This document shows, piece after piece, positions 54,570-63,137 of a stretch of DNA of 64,000 nucleotides (position 1 is its first letter; each line of letters opens with the position of its first letter). This DNA is from Notospermus geniculatus (lineage: Eukaryota > Nemertea > Pilidiophora > Heteronemertea > Lineidae). The DNA is taken from the NCBI GenBank assembly GCA_002633025.1, contig NMRB01000879.1, positions 47,265 through 111,264 on the forward strand, given 5' to 3'. Under the pieces are notes generated by a model. The model was not told the DNA's origin and ran no database searches. It worked only from the letters and a program-made list of their open reading frames with translations. Both the position numbers and the translations under genes were made by a program.

Positions 54570-54636
54570 CCCCAGCTGGGAATCGAACCCGCGCCATGTT
54601 ACCTTTGCTCCACAGTCTTCCCCATTCGGCCACCGA
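54570..54636 (-). ncRNA. tRNA-like Pol III promoter unit A (copy 2)
   Basis: Minus strand: box A TGGCCGAATGGGG, box B GGGTTCGATTCCC. Matches unit A at 51727-51797. Confidence 0.7.
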
Positions 54637-54736
54637 ACTTGTTGGTAGGCTGCCTGTGTTTTCTCTTATTCGTAGTATTATTACGCAAGTCGAAGGTCTA
54701 CGTCTATGACAAACACAAATCACGTCCTTATCAGCT

Positions 54737-54806
54737 GGCTTGTTGGCCGAGAGGATAGAGTGGTGGATTACAAATTAGAAGGTCGACGGTTCGAATCCCG
54801 TCTAAA
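54737..54806 (+). ncRNA. tRNA-like Pol III promoter unit B (copy 2)
   Basis: Box A TGGCCGAGAGG, box B GGTTCGAATCC. The anticodon arm is diverged from copy 1 (TTACAAATTAG). A T run follows at 54812-54821, a possible Pol III terminator. Confidence 0.7.
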
Positions 54807-54969
54807 GAACTATATTTTTTTTCTTTGAATATTGTAGGAGGTGTCCGGACAAATAAGGTGGCGCCCTCCTGGCCTCGTTCGGTCTATCATGTTCCAAGCC
54901 TTCGCCTGATGTGTTTGCAGGGCGTTTGCAATTCTCTTGCTCGTCGCATGGGGGCTTTTTGTTCACGCA

Positions 54970-55004
54970 GTTAAGCATTAACCTTTTAAAGGTTAATGCT
55001 TAAC
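54970..55004. repeat. 35-bp near-perfect palindrome at the element's right edge
   Basis: Arms GTTAAGCATTAACCTT and inverse around TTA/TAA; overlaps the right TTAA of the twin-tRNA element. Confidence 0.9.
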
Positions 55005-56006
55005 TTAAAGAGAATTATACATTAATAATGTCACACTGTGGCAACTGTTGTGGCGAATCCAGGTGTAAAAGAAATCCAAGTCCCCCAGGAGCCAAAGTCC
55101 GGGTTTATTGTTCAGCGTGGGATTAGAATGTATGGCTAGAGAGACCATGACCGTTCGAATATAGCCTTACAATAGCGGGCTATTTTTGGTGGACTTGCAT
55201 TCCTAGGACGCTGATTCCTGTCACACATGTGTAATGTGTGAGAATGCCCCCCGAATGACAATGCTCGCTTTACTGTTCGGCAGACACTTAAATACAGAAA
55301 GACATGTTTATCAGTGCCTCCCTCATTGTCACGTTGCCGCTTTTTCCGTCAATATTTTGTTTGGGGGCATTGGCAAACGGGGGGGGGGGGGGGGGNACAT
55401 TACACCGGTGTGAAAGAAATCCAAGTCCCCCAGGATCCAAAGGTTACTCATAAAACCCGAAATGAAATGGCCAAAATGATCGAAATGGACGAAATGATCG
55501 AAATAGATGAAATGACTTTACACTTATGTGGCCTATTATGATTTTTCAAGTAAACTGACAGCTTTAAGTCTGTGGTACATGTACCGGTAGCGCAAGTTTG
55601 CCGTAGGCCTACATCATGACATGCAACAATAGACATGATAGCAACATGCATAAAATCAGGACATGGCAAGATAAAAATTGCCGTTAGGAAAATTGGTAAT
55701 GGCATTGGGCCGTTTCATTTTAACTCAGCCAGTCGCCACGCATGACGCTGCAGTATCTTACCACGCGGTACACTGGTTCCAGTTTTGCCGCTACGTACCG
55801 CCACCTTTAATTTTGGCGGGAGTTTTTTTTAAAGATGTACATCATGAATATACCTCAGCGGTGAGGCTGACTTTATTTTACAAATATTCTAGCTTAATAG
55901 CCATAAATTACCTTTCTTCCACAAGAATGCTCCGATCATGTCAACATGGCGCTGTGGAACAACCAAGCATGCAATACAATTAATTCCAAATTCCCTTTCG
56001 TAACTT
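55005..56006. other. Unassigned, with a direct repeat around a poly-G/N run
   Basis: AAGAAATCCAAGTCCCCCAGG occurs at 55069 and 55413 with the same GGTGTAAA/GGTGTGAA lead, on either side of (G)15-N at 55381-55396. Probably an assembly-related or simple duplication. No gene. Confidence 0.45.
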
Positions 56007-56475
56007 GTGCCAAAAAGGGTGAATGTCGCCCTGGGTACCTCTAAAGAATACCCAGTTTGAAATTCCCGCTTGGTGAGATACCTGGAATCCAGGTTAACCG
56101 TTCAGCTCGTCATGACATTATGGCGACCAGAGTGCCAGACTCGCGTCTAAAACAGTATCTCGCCGTATACCGTCATACAGAGATGGCATTTTTGTGTCCA
56201 AAGGCCGCGAAGTTAAAAGCAAATATGTTGAGCTCGACAATGACGGGAAATTTAGACCAAAACCAGGAGTTCAGAACTCAAATATTTCAAATATTTAGCG
56301 GATAATCAGTCAAATTTTGAGATTCCACGGATTGAAGAATGGTGATTTGGCAATCGGCACCACAGCGAACGTACCATATTCGACCTGGATTCCCGGTATC
56401 TCACCAGGCGGGAATTTCAAACTGGGTATCCTTTAGGTTCCTAAAGGGTACCCAGTACGACATTCACCCTTTTGG
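56007..56475. mobile_element. hAT-type nonautonomous element, 8-bp duplication CGTAACTT
   Basis: CGTAACTT at 55999-56006 and 56476-56483. Arms of about 90 bp: AAAGGGTGAATGTCGCCCTG and inverse. The subterminal AATGTCGCCCTGGGTA is shared with the element at 48876-49617. Confidence 0.85.
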
Positions 56476-56659
56476 CGTAACTTTTGGGGAATCCCATTTC
56501 AGTGCACGTTTACTTTTGGGGCTGCAGGGTAGATTGTAAATTTGGTTTTTTGAAATGTAAAATATGAAAATAAGCAAGAATATATAAGTACCAAGAATGT
56601 ACAACTTAGTAATCAATCAAACGAGTAGTATAAAAGTGGGGATACTGGGACAAAGCCAA

Positions 56660-56960
56660 CTTTCACTTGGGATTTCATCCCAGTATCCCTCCAGTTAAAA
56701 TTTCCCACTGTTCCCCCAGTTAAAATTTCCCACTGTTATCCCAGTTAAAACTTCCCCAGTATTCCCCAGTTGAAAAACCAGGATTTAATAGATTTCATTT
56801 TATAAATAAAAATCAGTATTAACTTCAGTTAATACTATACTCACTTTTATTTCAGTGTTCCTCCAGTTAAAAATCCTTAGTATCCCTCCAGTTAAAAATC
56901 CTTAGTATCCCTCCAGATAAAAATCCTTAGTGTTCCTCCAGTTGAAAGTTTCTCAGTACT
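56660..56960 (+). repeat. Degenerate 22-30 bp repeats with CCAGTTAAAA core
   Basis: CAGTATCCCTCCAGTTAAAA and variants, about ten units, including three closely alike at 56861-56945. Confidence 0.85.
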
Positions 56961-57043
56961 ATCCCACTAAACATCAAAAATCATAATGGCGAAGAAATTT
57001 CAAAAATCAACATTTTTACAAAAAATTATTTTTCTTAAATAAA

Positions 57044-57199
57044 GATGAACGATGAATTTCCTTCCAACGATGAATTAGATAAAATGATTATAAAATCAAC
57101 AAAATTTCAAAGATGGAGAAACGTTCCATTGAACATTTGGTACAGAATTTTACTTTTTCGATTAATTCCAACAAAACGAGGTGAAGCGTTGATTACATG
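57044..57199 (+). CDS. 51-codon ORF in AT-rich element, unrecognised
   Basis: ATG at 57044 to TGA at 57197-57199: acidic start (MNDEFPSNDELDKM), then WRNVPLNIWYRILLF and PTKRGEALI. The Trp/Tyr-rich, evenly composed sequence looks like real coding sequence, perhaps the N-terminal piece of a longer broken gene. The next plus-strand frame (57235-57459) does not clearly continue it. Function unknown. Confidence 0.35.
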
Positions 57200-57611
57200 A
57201 TTCCTACTCTGTACATGTATATGTATTACAAAGCATGAAGTACAAATGTGTGTTATCACTCGTTTCTACACAAACATCTGTCTGGGAATTCAGGTCACAA
57301 CTTGAATTGAATGATAAAATTTCTCGCCATAGAATTTTATCAGGTCAACAGAGCTGTCTCAATTGTGAGAATCTTATCAGAAGTTCTCATATAGGAGAGG
57401 TGGGCACACTCAAAAAGTTCTCCTGTATGAGAACTATGTTTTCCAAAATAAATGGATAATGCATTTTTATACTTTTTATAGTCTACTCCAAAATAAATGG
57501 GTAAGGTGTTTTTCTAAAAGAATTTTATTTCGCTATTAGAGTTACTTCAAATTATCCTGCATGATTATTATGTGTGTTATACTCTGTTCCAAAATAAATG
57601 GATAGTGTATT

Positions 57612-57900
57612 ATTTTTAAAAAATAATTTCATGATGGTATGTTCACAAATTTTAAAAAAATAATTTTTTTTCGTTAAATAAAATAAACGAACATTTTTAA
57701 AAATAAATATTTTTAAAAAATAATTTCATGATGGTATGTTCGCAAATTTTTAAAAAAATAATTTTTTCGTTAAATAAAATAAACGAACATTTTTAAAAAT
57801 AAATATTTTTAAAAAATAATTTCATGATGGTATGTTAACAGAATTTTAAAAAAAATATTTTTAATTTTTTTCGTTAAATAAAATTAATTTAACAAACATT
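57612..57900 (+). repeat. 97-bp tandem repeat, three units
   Basis: Each unit contains AATTTCATGATGGTATGTT (ATGATGG at 57631, 57728, 57824) and TTCGTTAAATAAAATAAACG. Very AT-rich; a replication or regulatory role is possible but unsupported. Confidence 0.9.
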
Positions 57901-58247
57901 TTTAAAAATTGATTTAATTAATTTTATTTCTTCTATAAATAAACATCTTTCCCTGATGTAAATTTTATAATTTTCCTCAGGGGAGTGATGATCCCGATTT
58001 TAAAAGTTTTGCTCAAGTGAGATTACTGATAAAATCAAATTTCATCATATTACGGATTTTTACTCCGTTCTTTTCGTCTGTGGAAATAAATGAATTTTGT
58101 TTCGTCGTTGAAATCATTTTTATAGGAATTCGTTCCTATAAAAATTGCAACTGAAAAGTCCCCAAATCGAAACTAAATTTAAACTGAAAAGACCTCAAAC
58201 CGAAACTAAAACCTTGATTTAATTAAAATTATTTTTCTTATAATAAA

Positions 58248-58835
58248 ATGACAAAACAAATTTCATTTAACGAAATTTTCGAACATCTCTCCACAGATGA
58301 GAAGAAGATTATTCTACAAAGATATGGAGTGAAAAAATATGGATCACTTTCAACAGAAAAAATAAATAAAATTTTACTCCATATTCCAAATATTGAAAAA
58401 CAAATCCCAGTTAAAATTTCTTCTAATAATTTGGGAAAACTCACACAAATTGAAAACAGAGTTTTAGCTCAACGGCTAGGAATAACTAATGTGAGAAAAT
58501 TCCGTGAGATTGAGCTCACTCAAAAATTAGAAGAAAAATTAAAAGGGGAAAATATAAGAGAAATTAAACCAAAAATAGTAAAATCAAAAATTTCAGTGAG
58601 AAAACCCCTTCTTGAACAAGCCAAGGAAAAAGGCTATAAAAATTTCCAAAATAAAACAATTAAACAATTAAAAGAACTTTTGAGTAAACCTCCTGTGAAA
58701 AGAATTCTCAAAGCTGATTTAATCAAAGAAGCTAAAGAATTGGGATTAAATGTAAAAAAATTCTATGAAAAAATCAGTTATAGAAAATCTAATAGAAAAA
58801 CATTCCGAATTAAAAAAAATCAAATCTGCATTTAA
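58248..58835 (+). pseudogene. N-terminal part of the PolB protein, Lys-rich, SAP-like segments
   Basis: 195-codon frame. Contains segments of the pattern LLEQAKEKGYKNFQNKTIKQ (about residues 122-141) and LIKEAKELGLN (about 158-168), which resemble SAP-type helical DNA-binding motifs. It overlaps the next frame by 71 bp; the change of frame falls in an A run at 58754-58760, and past that point this frame loses coding character. I infer it is the N-terminal extension of the polymerase rather than a separate gene. Confidence 0.6.
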
Positions 58836-60849
58836 AGGATATTTAAATCATTTTAGATTAGAAGGCCTTCCAAAAATTGGAATTAAAGATTATCTTGAAA
58901 AAATTAAACCAATTTTAATTGAGAAAATCAATAAGGAAAACAAATCTGGCCTAAAAATAAATATTATTTTACGTGTTTTAATGAAAAGAAAAAAAGAAAT
59001 AGAAGAAAAACAATTTAATAGTTTACATATTCTTGGCCCAGATGAATTAATTGATTATGACAAATTAATTCAAGATATGTTAAATTGGCTGGATAATCTT
59101 GTACAAAAAGGATCAAATTGGAAACTAGTACAAGTTACTGGCCTTGATTTACATACAGTTGAATATCATCCTTTTTCAGGCAGCAGTTATATTGAATTAC
59201 CAAAACAAATTCAAAGTAAAAAAGCTGTTATCAATATAAAAAATGAAGATCAAAAATGCTTCAGATATTCAATTGAGGCAGCTTTATTAAAAATTGAATC
59301 TCATCCTGAACGAGTATCAAATTATAATAAACCTGAATATGATCATATGTTTGAAGGATTAAAATATCCAGTTAACATTGATGATATTTACAATATTTTC
59401 GAAAAGAAAAATCCTGAAATTGGGATAAATGTATTTTCTTTCATTAAAACTAGAAACCAAAAGAAGAAACAATTTTATTATGAAATTGTTCCTAGACAAA
59501 CTTCAGATAAAATTTTACCTGAAGAAAATTACATCAATTTGTTATATTTTAAAGCAGAAGAAACTGAAGTTAACGAAAATGAAAAAATTCAAGATGTAAA
59601 AGATGATGTTAATTATCATTATGCTTGGATTAAAAATTTTTCGCGGCTTGTTTCATCATCTCATTCTAATCATAAAGATTCAATTAAAATATGTTTTAGA
59701 TGCATGAAAGTAATTTCTACCTCGAATAGTAAACTTCGCGATGTAAGATTTAAACATCATCTAGAAAACTGTAAAAAACATGAAATTTCGAAAATTTGTA
59801 TGCCAACTGAAGAAAAAAGAGATATACTGAAATTTAATAAATATGATGCAATGGAAAAACATCCCATTAATATTACAGCAGATTTCGAATCTTACTTACA
59901 TCCCATAAAAAAACAACTGGGGGGAAAAACTGAACAAATATGTGAACATGCACCAAATAGTTATTCGCTCTTTGTTCAGTTTGACAAAAAACAAATTAAT
60001 CAAAAAAATATATTATTCACTCATATTCAAGAAGATGAGAGTGAAAATATAGAAGAACATTTTGTGAATAAAATTGAAGAATTATGCAGATCATTTGCAA
60101 AATTGTTTATATTGAATATAATTCCAATGGATCCTTTAACTGAAAAAGAACAGGAAAATTATGATCATGCACAACAATGTTATTTGTGTAAAAATGAATT
60201 TGCAGAAAATAATCATAAAGTGCGTGACCATAATCATTTCACAGGAAAATTTCGAGGAGCAGCATGCAATAACTGCAACTTGAAATTTAGATCACCACAT
60301 TTTATTCCTGTTTATTTTCACAATTTATCTGGATATGATGCACATTTGTTTGTAAAAAAATTAAAAGGAAATTTAAATGTGATTGCAAATAATTCCGAAA
60401 ATTACATTTCATTTTCCAAAAAATTGATCATAGATTATGATCCAATTACTAAAAAAGAAGAATCAGTTGAAATAAGATTTCTTGATAGTTTTAGTTTGAT
60501 GGGATCTTCTCTCGATAAATTAGGAAAAAATCGGCCTGATACTGAAAAGAAAAATCTTAAAAGATATTTTGAATATAAAGATAAATTCGATTTAGTTAAT
60601 CAGAAAGGATTTTACCCATATGAGTGGATGACTGAATTTGATAAATTTTCTCATCCAAAACTTCCAAGTAGAAAAGATTTCTACTCAAAATTTTCCAATA
60701 CAAAAATTAAAAAAGAAGAATATAATCATGCTAAAAAAGTGTGGGAAAAATTCGAGTGTAAAACATTTCGAGATTATCATAAAATTTATCTCGAAACAGA
60801 TGTTCTTTTTTGGCAGACATATTGGAAAATTTCAGAAAAACATGTATGA
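58765..60849 (+). pseudogene. Family B DNA polymerase, exonuclease half with inserted Endo VII-like domain
   Basis: 694-codon frame. About residues 160-290: a domain beginning QKCFRYSIEAALLKI, recurrent at the N-terminus of PolB proteins of Polinton-like elements. About 305-330: a C2HC-type cluster (CFRCMKV ... HHLENC). About 370: ITADFESYL (Exo I). About 470-510: CYLCKNEF, DHNHFTGKFRGAACNNC, a recombination endonuclease VII-like zinc/HNH module. About 520: FHNLSGYDAHLF (Exo II). About 672: YLETD (Exo III). After a T run at 60806-60811 the frame is no longer the coding one. Role: replication of the element with proofreading; protein priming is inferred from the family. Confidence 0.8.
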
Positions 60850-60898
60850 AAAATTATAAGTTAGATCCTGCACATTTTTATACAACACCAGGCCTTGC

Positions 60899-61762
60899 AT
60901 GGCAAGCTATTTTAAAATGACAAAAGTTGAAATAGAGTTGTTAACTGACTCAGATATGTACATGTTTTTCGAGCAGGGAATAAGAGGAGGAATATGTACT
61001 GCAACTCATAGATATGCAAAAGCAAATAATCCATATTTACCTGACTATGATAAAAATGAAGAAAAATCATATATTACATATCTTGATGCAAATAATCTTT
61101 ATGGCTATGCAATGAGTGAAAAACTGCCATATAAAAATTTCAAATGGATGGATAAAAAAGATTGTGAAAATTGGAGAAATATTCCATGTACTCTTGAAGT
61201 AGATTTGAAATATCCAAAATATTTACACAAACTTCATAATGATTATCCATTAGCAGCAGAACATTTAAATGGAAAATTAATTCCAAATCTGCAAAATAAA
61301 AAACAATATGTTGTTCATCATGAAACTTTGAAATTCTATCTTTTGCTTGGATTAAAATTAACCAAGATACATAGAGGAATTTCATATGATGAAAGTTCAT
61401 GGCTAAAACAATATATTGATTTTAATACAAATTTAAGAGCTCAAGCTAAAAATGAGTTTGAAAAAGATTTCTTTAAACTTATGAATAATGCAGTATTTGG
61501 AAAAACAATGGAAAATGTTCGATTAAGAGAAGACATAGCTTTAGCCACAGATGTAAATCAATTAAGAAAATTAGTTAATTCGAATAATTATCGATATCAC
61601 AAAATTTTCAGTGAGACTCTTGTGTTAGTAAATCGAGTTAAAACAAAAATTATGTTAAATAAACCAATTTTTATTGGCCAAGCTATTTTGGATATTTCAA
61701 AAAAGCATATGTATGATTTTCACTATAATCATATGCAGGAAAAATATCCAAAAAAAAATTAA
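60899..61762 (+). pseudogene. Family B DNA polymerase, palm part with motifs A and B
   Basis: Continues the polymerase after frame changes near 60806-60811 and 60914-60917. RGGICTATHRYAKANN, then YLDANNLYGYAM (motif A with catalytic Asp, about residues 59-70) and FKLMNNAVFGKTMENVR (motif B, about residues 195-211). It ends at an A run (61751-61759), where the frame changes again just before motif C. Spacing and residue choice fit protein-primed PolB. Confidence 0.8.
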
Positions 61763-62612
61763 GCTTCTTTATACTGATACAGATTCTCTAGTTTATCATA
61801 TAAAAACTGAAGATATATATTCTGATATGAAAAAGAATTCAAATCTATATGACTTCTCGAATTTTCCCGAAGAACATCCACTTTTTTCCAAAGAAAATAA
61901 AAAAGTTGGAAAATTTAAAGATGAAGAAGCTGGAAATATTATACAGGACTTTGTATGTTTAAGATCTAAATTATATGCATATGTGACAGATAAAGATGAT
62001 GTTATCAAAAAATGTAAAGGAATAAAGAAAAATGTGATAAAAAATGAAATTTCCTTCGATGAATATATACAAGTTCTACTAGAAAAAATTCCAGTAGAAA
62101 AAACTATGAGTGTTTTCAGAAGTAGAAATCATCAACTGTATACAGAAAATGTGACAAAAGTTGCATTAGATGCAAAAGATGATAAAAGGAAAATTTTGGA
62201 TGATGGAATTTCTACTAGAGCATTAGGATATGTAGAAAATGATGATGATAAAATGGAAAATCTGAATACAAATGATGATGATATTGATATCGATGCTATT
62301 ATTGATGAATTAGATAAAATAGAAAATGATTTAATAGATTTTAATTCTTCTAATAATAAAGAGATGGATGATGATATCATTGAGAAAATGAAAAATCTTA
62401 ATATAAAAGATGATATGGATGATATCATTGAGAAAATGGCTAATTTGAATATAAATGATACAATTATATCAAAAGATGTTGAAATATACCAAAAGAAAAA
62501 GAAAAAAGATTGGAATTATGAATTAAATAGACCACGTGCATGTTGGAAACATCCAATCACACCAGAGTTTGTTGAAGATGATTGGAGTGATGATGAAATG
62601 GAAATTTCATAA
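61674..62612 (+). pseudogene. Family B DNA polymerase, motif C and C-terminal region
   Basis: Coding from about 61760: LLYTDTDSLVYHIKTEDIYS supplies motif C (DTD), followed by the thumb-like segment VCLRSKLYAYVTDK, KCKGIKKNVIKNEISFDEY, and an acidic Asp/Asn-rich insertion (62230-62450) with two repeats of DDIIEKM.NLNI. It closes with WKHPITPEFVEDDWSDDEME. The first about 28 codons of the frame overlap the previous piece and are not authentic. Confidence 0.8.
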
Positions 62613-62637
62613 AAATTATTTAAATGTTTATTAAAAA

Positions 62638-62679
62638 AATAATTAATTTTGTGAACAATATATCACAAAATTAATTATT
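62638..62679. terminator. Perfect 17-bp hairpin between the two genes of the AT-rich element
   Basis: AATAATTAATTTTGTGA, loop of eight, TCACAAAATTAATTATT, 26 bp after the polymerase stop and 21 bp before the next ATG. Placed like a transcript end signal or processing element; function is inference. Confidence 0.5.
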
Positions 62680-62700
62680 TTATTTTTAAAAATAAAATAA

Positions 62701-62859
62701 ATGACTTTTCCAATTTATAATAAATATAATCCTGATGTAAAATATCCAGTAGAATTTAAAGAAAATCCTATTAAAAAAGATAATTTTTTAAATATGGATA
62801 TTTATGTAACTGAAACAGAATCATTTAAATATAATGTTGTAGATTTTTTTTCCAGATAA
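62701..62859 (+). pseudogene. Second gene of the AT-rich element, N-terminal piece
   Basis: ATG at 62701 (MTFPIYNKYNPDVKYPVEFK) running to a stop at 62857-62859, 52 codons; the frame changes within a T run at 62844-62851. Continues in the following two entries. No named domain; I have the impression that similar unannotated proteins accompany such PolB genes, which I cannot verify here. Confidence 0.55.
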
Positions 62860-63133
62860 AGAATCTTCAAAAAATTTCTATAATGATGAAGATTTAGATA
62901 ATTATATGAACTCCTCTACAATGGATAAATGGGAAAATCAATTTAAATTTGCAATATATTGTGCAACATCTGGATGTGGCATTTCATGGCATGATCATAT
63001 AAATCATAATAATCTTTTAATTAGAAATATTTTAAGATTTCATGTATATTTCACAATTAGAAAAATTTTCCATCAATTAAAATGTGCTTTACCAGGAGAA
63101 AAATCATTTAATGAAGAAAAAAAATTCTTATAA
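62852..63133 (+). pseudogene. Second gene of the AT-rich element, middle piece
   Basis: Open frame from about 62852 (first ATG 62906) to a stop at 63131-63133. It contains FAIYCATSGCGISWHDHIN and ILRFHVYFTIRK, the latter preceding LKCALPGEKSFNEE. Ends in an A run at 63117-63124 where the frame changes again. Confidence 0.55.
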
Positions 63134-63137
63134 TCAA

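Larger units (their letters stand above)
54368..54977. mobile_element. Twin-tRNA inverted-repeat element, TTAA-flanked (copy 2, complete)
   Basis: TTAA at 54364-54367 and 54978-54981. Ends AGCTGAACTGCATGAACG / GTTCACGCAGTTAAGCA, then about 110 bp of further inverted similarity (CATGCGACGAGCAAGAGAA; GCCCTGCAAACACCTCA; GGCGCCACCTTATTTGTC). The centre holds two different tRNA-like units transcribed outward, about 100 bp apart. Each transcript would run from a tRNA head into a shared body and end in the terminal repeat. No protein gene. It combines a DNA-transposon frame with SINE-type heads. Confidence 0.7.

Noticed and set aside
51423-54806. Functional tRNA genes
   Set aside because: A and B boxes and T-arms are present but acceptor stems do not pair and no CCA-proximal discriminator context is evident; they occur inside a repeated inverted element.
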